Source of the DNA: Babylonia areolata
Lineage: Eukaryota > Mollusca > Gastropoda > Neogastropoda > Buccinidae
DNA: 64,000 nucleotides
Direction of reading: 5' to 3'
Assembly: GCF_041734735.1 (NCBI RefSeq)
Contig: NC_134878.1
Span: forward strand, 3,077,001 to 3,141,000
Shown here: positions 12,907 to 23,880 of the stretch, one piece after another
Position numbering within the stretch: the first letter of the stretch is position 1
Layout: each line of letters opens with the position of its first letter
Translations under genes and position numbers: made by a program
The notes under the pieces: model-generated
The model's database searches: none
What the model was told of the DNA's origin: nothing
What the model saw: the letters and a program-made list of their open reading frames with translations, nothing else

Positions 12907-13139
12907 GAAATTGAGTCGACCGTGTCGTACATTCCCGGCGGGTGTAACTAAACTTGTACATCTATCTAGATACAGAAAAAAACGGCTCAGTGTTGCAGTG
13001 TGATTGCGGCGATAGCCACGTCTCCTTTACCGCAGAGTTAAAAAGAATTCTTAATTGCCCTTAAAGATTTTTTGAATGCCCAAGACACACCAGAATAATA
13101 TGTCACTGCGAATACCGCAATCGATTTATCGCCCTTAAA

Positions 13140-13250
13140 AAAGCGTCAGTTAAGGAGCCACGATAGTGTATCGAGTAAGACAGTTTGTTCTCACCCGAAC
13201 ACGCGGTGTTCGAATCTGCCTTCTGGGGGGGTTTTGGGGTTTTGGGTTTG
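13140..13250 (+). mobile_element. tRNA-like SINE head fragment
   Basis: An A-box-like GTGTATCGAGTAAGAC and a B-box-like GTGTTCGAATCTG are spaced as in a tRNA promoter, followed by a G/T-rich tail. Short and degenerate. Confidence 0.4.
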
Positions 13251-13457
13251 TTTTTTTTTACCCGAAGCTTACCCGAAGCTTTATAATAACAAATACAGAA
13301 CACGTTTTAACGATTACATTTTTTAAAAGTGTATCACAAGTGAGTCTTGAAGGCCTTGCCTCTCTTGTTAAACCTTGAAATTACTTCTTTTTTTTCTCAA
13401 AACAGAAAATTTTGACGTCATAAGTCAGTTGATGATGCCTTTTTTTTCATCATGACT

Positions 13458-13458
<1 letters not shown>

Positions 13459-13501
<43 letters not shown>
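13459..13501. repeat. CT microsatellite
   Basis: About 20 perfect CT dinucleotides in intron 2. Confidence 0.97.
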
Positions 13502-13505
<4 letters not shown>

Positions 13506-13569
13506 CGTCGACTATACACACTCTGTTAACCACATCCAGATGGAAGTATTCAGATATTCAGATACTATT

Positions 13570-15260
13570 GCAGTAGTAAAGGTATGGGCTTTTCATCAGC
13601 TGAAAAGCAAAGGAGGAACAGGGAGAGGAGGGATGCTGATCCTGAGGCTAGACATATGATATGAGACAGAAATACCAGGGATGAACAGGACGGCAGGAAG
13701 ACGTCTGTGAAAGATGTGACAAGCCAATAGCATACAGCAGCAAAACAGAAGTGGAACAAAAGTCAACAAGCTTACAGAAATTGGAAGGAAATGCTTGGAA
13801 AACAATTAACACCTCCAGTGGTCCCTGTGGTCACAAAGGACAGAACACCAAATGCAAGCACAACTGTAAAATCAAAATGCCGAAAAGAAAAATCAGTCTT
13901 TAGAAAAAGAGAAGTTGAAAATGGGAGAAGATGGGTGTAGGCGTACAAGAAAAGACTCCAGGGATAAAGAAATAAACAGAAAATCAAAGTGGCAGAGCAG
14001 TAAGAAAAGCGTAAAAAAGAATGATAATTACCTAAAAAGTTCTTGTTAAGTCAGAAGAGGGAAAATTACAACTCATGGGGGAAAAAAAACTCGCTTGCGG
14101 GAGAGATCCTCAGAAGGTACCGAGTTAGAACGCAAGCATTTAAAGCTCTTGGAGTTGCTCAGTGGAAAAAGAAAGTTGAAAAATGTACCGTCACTAAATA
14201 CAAAGAAAAGAAACGATGGCTGCTACAGGACTCTGACCCGTTTCCACATTAACTAGCTAGCAGAGACTCTGAACAATATCAGATTCACAACTATCCAGAG
14301 ACACAAACCTCTCTGGGTGTTTTATCCAAAAGCATCAGAAAGAATGACATGTTTATGCAATATGTGTGAAAATTCTAATTTTCATGCAGAAGCATTTCAT
14401 CATTCAAAGAGACTTTAAACAGCCCAGTCAGATATCCTTGTCAAAACAGTTATGTGTTCCGCTGAAAAAATCAGTGAATGAAAAGAGAGTGCCATAATGT
14501 AAAGACAAACTTCTGCTGGTGAAGATTACGGACCTAGACATTCCTGTGTCACGGACCCAGTTGAAGACTGTAACAAAGAAAAGAACTATCAAAAAATGGA
14601 AAACAAAAGGAAGTGGTACTTACTGTCAAAATAGGAAGAAAATGGAACTGTTAATGACATTCTTGACAAGTTGAATGACCAGCTGAGAGGCTGCAGACAG
14701 CTATCAGTATAAACACTGTTGGCATCTGCAGAACAGCCTGAAGCCAACTGAGTGCTTCATTCTTCTTTCAGATAATTATGTTTGCAATATGCACAAAGAC
14801 ATTATGTCTGTACATTTGGGGGCTTATCGAGTTCCAACTTACCTTGCAAAATGGATATCACACAGTTGGCATGGACAAACCAACCGTTTTTGTTGTTGTT
14901 GTTGTTGTTGTTGTTTTAGTTTCTGATACCTTCAGCCATACCCCTGCAGCATTGTCGCCTGTTCTAAACGAGATCAAGGACAAACATCCAACAGTTGACG
15001 CAGTTCATTTCTTTTGTGACGGTCCCACCATTCAGTGCAGACTGAGGACAAACAGTTACCTCTTATCTACTGAAATACACGAAAAGGGTTTTAATACAGC
15101 TACATGGGATTTCCATGAAGCAGGTCGTGGGAAAAGGATTCCTGATGGAGTTTGGGGGAAAGTTAAGAGGACTGCTTGTCAGAGAGCTGGAAGGAAAAGA
15201 CATTGTTAACAGCAAAGCATGTTTTGACGAGCTGTTTCAAGCTGGGATATGTATGATCAA
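13570..15260 (+). pseudogene. Decayed member of an unidentified multi-copy protein family (basic N-terminus, SDGP motif)
   Basis: The + strand shows a very basic start (NRERRDADPEARH, then KKWRAQ-like AAKQKWNKSQQAYRNWK and LTPPVVPV) and, after 14.8 kb, SDTFSHTPAALSPVLNEI and VHFFCDGPTIQCRLRTNSYL then GFNTATWDFHEAGRGKR. From memory these blocks recur in a widespread family of uncharacterised invertebrate and fish proteins that behave like mobile elements. Many frame changes and stops interrupt it, and a (GTT)n tract at about 14,890-14,916 lies inside. Function is unknown; a nuclease or transposase role is only a guess. Confidence 0.45.
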
Positions 15261-15401
15261 TGACAGTGACATATAACACCTTGAGAAACTGGCTGACAAA
15301 ACACTGAAAACAGTGACAGGTATTATGAGGATTCATCAGGTCATAAGCCCATCTCGTGAGTACATCAACTTCAGAGAATTCCAATATGAGCTGTACTTTC
15401 A

Positions 15402-15951
15402 ATGAGAACACTTGCCCAGATCACAGTCTGCAGAACACAAGTCCTGTTGCTCTGGAACAGAAACACGCCGGAAGCGGAACAATCCAGTCTTACCAAGGAC
15501 TCCACAAGGACTGATCATTTGAAGAAAGCAATGACGCGTAGAGATTACAATGCCAACAAATTCCCATGTTCCAGAGAAGTGGATCATCAGGCCTGGGCAT
15601 TTTATCCATTTGAAGTTCCTTGCGCATCAGACAGAATTCCTGTGATCGTTAGAGCTGACGGCAGTTGTTTATCAGCTGGTAGAGTGTACACATTTGGACG
15701 CGATGTGCGCCCTGATTGAGATCAGAGTGCGAATCATCAGTGAACTTGCCTTACATACTATTTCTTACCTGAATATAGAGAATATAAGGAAAGTAGTGGA
15801 CAATGCAAAAACAAACGGTCGCACAAAGAACGCTTTCGTGATTAATTCTGATAAATTTCTTACAGGAGTACCTCTGAGTGAAGGTATTATTCAGACCAGT
15901 TTTGATTATGAAGACGTAAAGATCACTGTCACAACTTGTCACGACAGTTAG
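15402..15951 (+). pseudogene. OTU-protease-like fragment, broken
   Basis: Two overlapping frames read SDRIPVIVRADGSCLSAGR and CALIEIRVRIISELALHTIS then YLNIENIRKVV and INSDKFLTGVPLSEGII. ADGSCL matches the DG(D/N)CLF box that holds the catalytic Cys in OTU deubiquitinases, and R.RI..EL......YL matches the helix after it. One frame change separates the blocks and no catalytic His region was found. It directly follows the decayed gene at 13.6-15.3 kb and could be part of the same element. Confidence 0.4.
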
Positions 15952-15959
15952 GGCGTGTG

Positions 15960-17000
15960 GCCCGTCTTCGTTTTTCCCCACCCTCTCCTTTCACCTTTCC
16001 TCCTCCCATCCTTCAGTTCGGGTAAAATTCTCGGACTGCGCACGAGCCACGTGCATTTTACTCAGTTCACCTGAGCGAATATGAAATATTGTTGGGCAGC
16101 GACAATATTCGAGGCTTTTGCAGCCCGACTGCCGCAGTGTATGGGTTGTCTCTGTTGTTGGTGGGGTAGCTACCCCGACGTCTTGGCACCATTTGAAGTG
16201 AGGGCCGCCTGTCCTCCGTTGGAGCCACCTCTGTGTTTCTCCGTGTGTCTTCGTCGTCTTCGTGTCTTTGTGGTGGTCGTTGGTGTACGCTCCCTGTGGC
16301 AGCTCACGCCGTGTCCTGGGTCCCGGGCCTTTCGTCTGGTGACCCAAATCTTCGTCCCGCCCAGCCGGTGTCCTGTGTCCTGGATCTTCGCCCCCTCCTT
16401 TCCCGGCGATGACTGGTGTCCTGGGTCTTCGCCCCCTCCTGCCCCGTGACTGGTGTCCTGGGTTCCGGGCCTTTTGGCTTGTGGCCTGGATCCTTGTTTT
16501 GCTTGGCACTGTATGCTGAGTCCTGGCACCTAGGCCTTTCGATTGTGAGCTCGTGGAGCCGTCTGGAGCCGTGTGTGAATATTTTCTTTTTTCTTTTGAA
16601 ACCGGCAAAGACGTTACACGAAAGCGTGAATATCTGCGTGCCAGTCCGGGTTTGGGGTGGTTTGTTTGTTTTTTCTTGAGTGTTTGTGGAAAAACGTTCT
16701 TGAACATTTTGGGAGAATCAAAGTAGTTTTTAAAGTGACTTCTGTTCGGTTTTTTTTTTTTTTTTTTTTTTTTAGTTATGGTATATGTTTGTTTTTGTTG
16801 TTGTTGTTTTTGTTGGGTTTTTTTTTTCAAGCCGTGTGTAGGATAGACAGAGCGGAAGAGAATAAATTTTGTGTGGGAGAAAAACATCTATATTCTGTAT
16901 TTGTGTTGTCTGGTGAATTGGGGTGGGTGTTAGGTTTTAAAACAGCTCTCGACCTCTTCCCCAATGGGGTCGTGACAATCACAAAACCTGGTCTGTTCCC
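15960..17000. other. Intron 2, pyrimidine-rich and poly(T) stretch
   Basis: 16.2-16.55 kb is GC-rich with imperfect repeats of GGTGTCCTGGGTCTTCG. A T23 run lies at 16,750-16,773 and T-rich tracts follow, compatible with the A-tail of a minus-strand retroposon. No protein or RNA gene was recognised. Confidence 0.5.
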
Positions 17001-17009
17001 TGGTCCTAT

Positions 17010-17475
17010 CAGAGGTTGACTACTGTAATTCTTTGCTCGCTGGATGCCCCAACTACTTGTTATCCAGACTTCAGAGCATCCAAAACCATGCTGCACGGCT
17101 TATCTTCTGCTCTCCCAAATCTTCTCATATTACTCCTCTCCTTCACTCCATCCACTGGCTACCTGTTGAGAAATGAATAGATTACAAACTTTCTCTTCTG
17201 TGCTACAAATTTATGATTGGCATGTCTCCTTACTTTTCATAGCTTTTGCATTACTGCTCTCCATCTCGCCAGCTCTGGTCATCAGGTGATGATCGTCTCT
17301 TTAAAAGTCCCTTCTACAGAACCATATCAAATGGAACACGCACTTTCTCTTTCCAGGCTTCTTCCTCATGGAACTCACTCCCGTTTCCTGTCAGTCATGC
17401 TGTTTCTTGCTCTTCTTTCAAAACATCTTTGAAAACTCATATTTCCGGCCATTCAAATCAGTAAATAACTCCTTG
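17010..17475 (+). mobile_element. CR1/L2-like LINE, 3' end of the reverse-transcriptase ORF
   Basis: The frame reads DYCNSLLAGCPNYLLSRLQS, IQNHAARLIFC, LHSIHWLPVEKR and YKLSLLCYK, then SSWNSLPFPV and SFKTSLKTHIS. This is the C-terminal tail of CR1/L2-type reverse transcriptases (LDYCN..L.G.P......LQ..QN.AARL...LHWLP). At least two frame changes. 5'-truncated. Confidence 0.8.
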
Positions 17476-17913
17476 CCTTCACTTTTAGGTTTTATCAAGT
17501 TAATTCTTTACTTCTATTGTTTTTACTATTTTTAAACGTACACATATTCATATGCCTTGAACGATTGGGATGTGCGTGCGCGCGCGCGCGTGTGTCTACA
17601 TCTTGTGTGGAGTGGGTGTGGGTTTGTGGGGTGGAGTTGGAACGGGATTATCTGTGCGTGTGGGTTATTTGTGTGTTTTTAGTATGCATGCGTCACTGCA
17701 TTTTTATTGTAAACGCCCAGGGCTTTTGTATCATTAGATTGGGCGTACCAAATGTCCTTTATTATCATTTATTATATTTATGGGAATGTGGCAGATCTGT
17801 GTATTATCTTGTGTTTTGCATCTGCGTAGTTTCTTTGGTGTTTTGTTGTTGTTGTTTTTTGTTTTTGTTTTTTTGGGGTTTTTGTGTACACCCTGCCCTT
17901 TGGAACCCCTCTA

Positions 17914-18295
17914 GACAGGCGCAACAGCTGAGTGGTTAAAGCATTAGACTTTAAATCTGCGGGCCCCGGGTTCGAATCCCGGTCATGGTGGCTGGTAGGT
18001 AAAGGGTAGAAATTTTTCCGATCTCCCAAATCAACAGATGTGCAGACCTGCCAGTGTCTGAATCCCCTTCGTGTATATTCGCATGCTGAAGATAAAACAT
18101 GCACGTCAAAGATTCCGTTATCCATGTCAGTGTTCGATGGGTTGTGTAAACAAAAAACATACCCGGCATGCGCCCCCTCCCCTGAAAACGGAGTATGGCT
18201 GCATATCGCAGGGGTCAAAACGGTTGTATACGTTAAAGCCCACTTGTATATACGAGTGAACGTGGGAATCGCAGCCCTCGAACGAAGAAGAAACA
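17914..18295 (+). mobile_element. tRNA-derived SINE, + strand
   Basis: A tRNA-like head (A box AGCTGAGTGGTTAAAGC, B box GGGTTCGAATCCC) is followed by a conserved body and the 3' end GAACGAAGAAGAAA. The same family occurs inverted at about 61.41-61.78 kb, so the element is dispersed. It is not a functional tRNA because the acceptor stem is not closed and the body continues. Confidence 0.88.
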
Positions 18296-18299
18296 TCAC

Positions 18300-19830
18300 G
18301 GTCCAATGATCTCCATAGATATGTGCAGTCCACACTGCCATCCCAGGTGAGGCAAAACCATGTTAATCTGGAGATTTCGCAGAGTTGCCTGCTTTTGTCA
18401 TTGTATGGACATCAGTCAGAAGTGACATGTTTCAAATGGGGATACTTATCTGCCAGTCGCCCCACTGTCAAAAAAACACCAAACAAACGAAAAAGGCCTT
18501 CCTTCCTTCCTTCTATTGTAGGAAGCAGGAAAGAGGAAGCTGTCATCTGCAGGCTGAAAGAGGTGTGCTGTGCAACAAGCCTCTGAGTGTCAGATATCTT
18601 ATGACAGACTATTGGGATCTGCATAATATCAGGCACAAACATTTTACACTTAGCTCCATGAAGATCCAGTTCCGGAATGACCCCCACAACCCTCCCCGGA
18701 AATCATCTGCCAGTTCCTGATGAAATTTATGTTTTAAACTTGATTTGAATTTTACGTAGTCTGAGGCTAACATTGGTGAAGTGTTCTTTTTACACTGTCA
18801 CAATATTCTTAACGTGGTTTCAGTTTTACGTGGTTCGAATGAGAAGTGGGTGAACCGGTTCTTTTAATGTTTAAACTAAACTTTTACGTTGTTTCGTTTT
18901 CCTTGACTTGTTTAAGAACTGAAGGGTGATCAGTCCTGAAACGGCCTTTCGTGGTAGGGGGACGTGGAGGGAGGAGGGGGTAGAGAAAGAGGATGTCTTT
19001 TAAAGCCCATTACATCCTGAAGAACATTTGATTGCATTTCATTTTGTTGGTTACTCTTGCGGACAGGAAATCGCTGCGTCGTGCTGTTCTCTTAAGCATT
19101 GACTATTACACATTAATGTGCAGATGAAATAACACTGCATTATCAGATTATCTTAAGAAATACGATTCCTATTTCAAACTGTCATTCCTGTTACTCCATG
19201 TCATTTCTGTTACCAGTACTTATTAATTTATAATTAAATAATGGTTTACTGTTGTCAAAGCAGTTGCAAAACTTGCTTGTTGCAATGACTTCTGCCTCAC
19301 ATTGTGGTCAGTCTTGATTGCAAGGACACATGGTATGTTTTATTCAGTTTGGCAGATATGCAAAAAGTAAGTATTTGGGAATTTCATATTCTTTATTGGG
19401 CTAAAAATGTATGTTCTGAATATTTCCGAATAAATATTCGTTTAGAATGTTGAAATCACTTTTGCAAGGAAGGCTGTGATCGAAAAAAGTTATTAATGTC
19501 ATATTGCATTGCTCGAACAAAAAAACAAAAAAAAGATCTGGTAATAGGAATGACACAATTGTGCATTAATAATCTGATCAAAGCCAATTAATCTTCTTTA
19601 ATATTGATATGTAAGATGGCATTTTCAAGCATAGAACCTAGGAATGTATTCCAAACAGTATGTAAACAATAATAGTTTCGGTTATCAGCATAAGTTTTTT
19701 CCATTTTCTTCAGTTTGAAATTACACCATTTTTTGAAAATGTCTCATATATCTTTTTGTGAAGACATGATAATTTCCCAAAAACTATCAGGATTTTCCGA
19801 ACAACAAGCCCTCAGTATCAAGATCTCTTA
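18300..19830. other. Intron 2, AT-rich stretch without recognised genes
   Basis: Only short open frames and a CTTC-rich patch at about 18.5 kb. No repeat array, SINE head or conserved protein block was seen. Confidence 0.5.
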
Positions 19831-22325
19831 AGAAAACACAATGAAAAGAAAACAGCTTTTCAGAGCGTCGATGGAATTCAACGTAAGAATGTACAAAAGA
19901 AACGGACAAAAGAAATAAGCGAATCAAAGGAACTATAAAAAGAAACTGTTGAACGTCCTTTCCAAAGCGGTAATATGGCAGATGTATGGAAAGGGCTGAA
20001 ACTACTTTTCAAAGATGCTCCCCTCTGGTCGTCGGTACAGAACTATAAGGACGAAAACCAGTCGCTTCGCCAATAGCTTTTTCCCCAAAGCAGTCAATGC
20101 CATGTCTCTCGAACAAATCCAGTACGATGAAATAGAGTTGTGCAATCAACAACCACTTACCTGAAGATCTAGTCATCAGCTCCATCCGCATGTGATATGC
20201 AGCTAATGTTCAAACGTGTGTGCGTGTGGTGTGTGTGTGTGTCTTTTTTGATATGCACATGTATGTTTCCTGAATTCTACTGCATCTGTGTTTGTGCATG
20301 ATTTTCGATTTATGTTTGTAACTTTTTATGTACTCCACACACACACCCCTCCCCCCGCGCTCCCCCTCCCCAATATTCCTTGTGACCCCGGTACACTTGG
20401 TAATAAAGACACGCTGGTCTCTGCACCATGTATGTCGTTAGAGCAACAGAAAGATTTCTCAGAAAAACTGAACGTCTTCTACCGTCGCTTTGAAAGAAGT
20501 GATCTTAACAATGAACTTGAAAAAACAAAACAACTGCCCCTCTTAAAGAAAATGTTTCAAATTATGAAAGTGTTTTATCCATTGACCCTTGCATTGTTGG
20601 ATCTGTTTTTCGCGAGTTGCCTGTCAAAAAGGCAGTAGGCCCTGATGGGATCAGTGGATGGCTCCTGAAGACAGGTGCCTCACAATTGTATGGTGTGTTC
20701 AGGAACCTGTTCACATGGTCTCTGAAGGATTGTCGTGAACCTGCTTTGTGGAAGCATTCAGTGATCAGCCCAGTGCCGAAGAATAAAAATCCTGTTCCTT
20801 TAAATGACTACCCCCCCATAGCCCTGACCCCAGTTGTCATGAAATGTTTAGAACGAATCATCCTGAAACGCATTCTAGCACGCACAACACCCTACCATGA
20901 TCAATACCAGTTTGCATATAGATCCAGCCGGAGTACAGCTGATGCCACACTTAACTCTTGCACTATGCATACGCTCACCTGGAAAAAACAGATTCGTTTG
21001 TTCGTTTTTTATTTAATGACTTTTCATCGGCATTTAACACCATTCAGCCACATCTCATGGTAGGAAAGCTTCTCTCCTTTAACATTAGTGCAAACCTCAT
21101 CTTATGGGTAAACAGTTTTCTTGTTCAGAGAACTCAGTCGGTCCGTTTTGGACAAGCTCTGTCTTCTGTAAAAAAACAAAAAACAACTTCCACTGGTGCC
21201 CCTCAAGGTACAGTCCTGTCACCTGCTCTTTTCACACTTTATACAAATGACTGCACTGGCTCAGACACAACTCGTATAATTAAATATTCTAATGACTCAG
21301 CCTCAGAAGATCTGTCAGATTCTGATGCTATTTATTTTGAGCAAATTCAATTTGTTTTTCTTCCTGGTGTAAAGAAAACTTCTTAGATCTTAATGTCCAG
21401 AAAACAAACGAAATTATAATAGATTTCAGAAAAAGGCATCCCCAATCTCTGACCTGTTCATTGAGGATGTAAAGGTTGAAAGAGTCCATGGATAGAAATT
21501 ATGGATAGAATTATTCTTGATCATAAGCTGAATTTTACTTCTAATACAAATTTAACTACAAAAAATGCCAGTCTCGCATCTATTGTCTGCAGAAACTCAG
21601 AAACTTCAGAGTTAATTCAAAAGTACTCGAAGGATTTTACAGATGCTTTATCGAACCAGTTTTCACTTTTTTCTTTTATATGCTGGTATGGAGGTCTCGC
21701 TGTGAATAATAATAATATGCTAAACAAGATTGTGAATATGTGTAGTAAGGCTGTGGGTGTGAGACAGAACAGTTTGTGTGATTTGTACAATGTCCGAGTT
21801 CCACAGAAAACCACATGCATTTCAAGCGTCAACAGCCATACGCTGGCAAATAATTATCAACTCTTACCTTCAGGCAAACGTTTCAGTGTTCCAAAATTTA
21901 AAGCAAACAGAACCAAATACAGCTTTATTCCAATGTCAATCCTGCTGTTAAATAACAATAATTGATAATCAGATGTATGACAAATGAATGCCAGAGTGTA
22001 TGTGCGTGGCATATGACATCTTAAAGTACTGTGAATTGCTTACTGTTATCATTTGTCTATATGTCTATCCTTTAACAGTGATTATTATCTCATGTGTGTG
22101 GCTGTGATAGTGTATGTATGATTTACTTTGAATTACTTTTAAAAGATTTCTGTTGTTGTTGTCTACTGTGATTATTAATTTTAATGATGGTTTGCCCGAG
22201 GTTGACATCTTAACATGGTTTATCTATACATGTTGAATGACTGTGATTTTTTTGTATTCTTTTTTTATATGTTTTACACCACATATGAATTTCCCTCGTT
22301 GAGATGATAAAGTATTCTGAATTCT
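19830..22325 (+). mobile_element. Rex1/CR1-like LINE with a nested LINE tail
   Basis: The start reads ERPFQSGNMADVWKGLKLL (pre-RT), then QKDFSEKLNVFYRRFERSDL. Reverse transcriptase follows: GPDGISGWLLK, LERIILKRILA, TGAPQGTVLSPALFTLYTND and IKYSND in place of the catalytic YADD. The C-terminus has LPSGKRFSVPKFKANRTKYS. The 3' tail is AATTTCCCTCGTTGAGATG and TATTCTGAATTCTG. Several frame changes make it inactive. Between about 20,013 and 20,410 the tail of another LINE (LPSGRRYR-like, RTSRFANSFFPKAVNAM, then GTAATAAAGACACGC) interrupts it. Confidence 0.8.
20013..20410 (+). mobile_element. LINE 3'-end fragment nested in the Rex1/CR1-like LINE
   Basis: The frame CSPLVVGTELYRTKTSRFANS-type sequence reads as the PSGRRYR...SRF.NSFFP.A terminus of a CR1-like LINE, followed by a UTR with CA/C-rich tract and CTTGGTAATAAAGACACGC, a typical 3' end. 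It separates the pre-RT and RT parts of the surrounding element, so it arrived later. Confidence 0.6.
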
Positions 22326-22955
22326 GTGTTCACGGGTTCGATTCCCGTACGGACCGAGATTTCTTCTCATCTTACCCACTAGACTTTGAGTGTGGTCTGG
22401 GTGCTAGTTTTTCACATGGGACGTTAAATTGAGGTCCCGTGTGCAGCGTGCACTTAGCGCAAGTAAAAACAAAAACAAAAACACTCGGTGATAAAAGGGT
22501 TGTTCTCATCAGCATTCTTTAGAAATCCACTACGATAGTAAAACACAGCACTCCGTGATAAAAGGGTTGTTCTCATCAGCATTTTTCAGAAATCCACTAC
22601 GATAGTAAAACACAGCACTCGGTGATAAAAGGGTTGTTCTCATCAGCATTTTTCAGAAATCCTCTACGATAGTAAAACACAGCACTCGGTGATAAAAGGG
22701 TTGTTCTCATCAGCATTTTTCAGAAATCCACTACGATAGTAAAACTCAGCACTTGGTGATAAAAGGGTTGTTCTCATCAGCATTTTTCAGAAATCCACTA
22801 CGATAGTAAAACACAGCACTCGGTGATAAAAGGGTTGTTCTCATCAGCATTTTTCAGAAATCCACTACGATAGTAAAACACAGCACTCGGTGATAAAAGG
22901 GTTCTTCTCATCAGCATTCTTTAGAAATCCACTACGATAGAAAAACACATACTCT
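22326..22955 (+). mobile_element. tRNA-like SINE whose 3' part is expanded into a 72-bp tandem array
   Basis: B box GGGTTCGATTCCCGTACGG is followed by a body containing GGGACGTTAAATTGAGGTCCC. The 3' segment (ACTCGGTGATAAAAGGGTTG...AGAAATCCACTACGATAGTA) is repeated about seven times from about 22,480 to 22,955 with few differences. The SINE abuts the 3' end of the Rex1-like LINE. Confidence 0.85.
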
Positions 22956-23039
22956 TACGGACAGAAAAGGGAAACATGGGTGGCACTGCATCGTGAGATC
23001 GGCCCCAATTTCAAACAAGGGAATCTGTTATGATAAAAA

Positions 23040-23069
23040 CGTAATACAATGCAAAACCACACACGCACG

Positions 23070-23109
<40 letters not shown>

Positions 23110-23405
23110 GTACATTGTGCATGGTGTGTAATGGAACAGCAAACATTGTGCAAGGTGTGTTTACATTGTGCAAGGTGTGTTTACAAGGTGTGTTTACATT
23201 GTGCAAGGTGTGTTTACATTGTGCATGGTGTGTAATGGAACAGTGTGCAAGTTGTGTACTGAAACAATGAACAGTGTGCAAAGTGTGTAATGGAACAATG
23301 AACATTGTGTGTGAGTGTGTTTGTGTGTGTGTGCGCGCGCGCGTGCACACGTTTGTAAACGCGCGTTTGTACTTATACATGCGTTTCTGCGTGAATGGTT
23401 TGTGG

Positions 23406-23445
<40 letters not shown>

Positions 23446-23460
23446 TTTCGTCATGTGCTG
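23040..23460. repeat. CA/GT microsatellites around a ~20-bp minisatellite
   Basis: CA repeats (about 23,065-23,105), then copies of TGTGCAAGGTGTGTTTACAT, then GT/CG repeats to 23,345 and a pure GT run at 23,407-23,443. It ends about 40-50 bp before the exon 3 acceptors. Confidence 0.93.
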
Positions 23461-23480
23461 CGCGTCAGGGTGTAACGCAG

Positions 23481-23628
23481 GTGCGTGTGCAGAGTACCAG
23501 ACGGACGGTATGTCGGTCATGTCGCAGCAGCCGATCCAGAAGAAGAACAGGTTCCTGAGCGCCCTGGTCTTCCCGGGACTGAGGAGGAGAAAGCGGCCCG
23601 CCGCCGCCTACATCGGCATGGCCCACGT
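23481..23628 (+). CDS. Guanylate cyclase exon 3: N-terminal edge of kinase-homology domain
   Basis: The frame reads EYQTDGMSVMSQQPIQKKNR, then FLSALVFPGLRRRKR and AAAYIGMAHV, where the last residues align with the YYKG-type strand before the VAVK motif of the kinase-homology domain. Two acceptors 12 nt apart are in the same frame: starts at 23,481 (adds Gly-Ala-Cys-Ala) or at 23,493. Both follow phase 1. The exon ends CACGT|gtgagc (phase 2), which the next exon needs; reading on would hit TGA at once. The very basic FPGLRRRKRP segment is unusual for this position. Neighbouring introns are microsatellite-rich. Confidence 0.85.
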
Positions 23629-23639
23629 GTGAGCATCAG

Positions 23640-23836
23640 GAGGAGAGGGGGAAGGGCAAGCAAGGCAGCCACAAACAGGCAGACATACAGACACACGGGC
23701 AGGCAGGTAGACGTTCAGGCAGACGGACCTGCAGCCTGGCATGTATGCACACACGCAGACAGACACACAGGCAGGAAGGAATACATACAGGCAGACAGAA
23801 ACATGCGCCAGGCAGACATATATACAGTATCTCACA

Positions 23837-23880
<44 letters not shown>

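Noticed and set aside
15991-16887. 298-codon minus-strand frame
   Set aside because: Low-complexity (Lys/Gln-rich from poly-T, Thr/Gly/Pro-rich from imperfect repeats) with no recognisable domain.
15950-17000. LTR-like segment or retrovirus-related element
   Set aside because: No matching terminal repeats, primer site or related protein motif was found here or elsewhere in the window.
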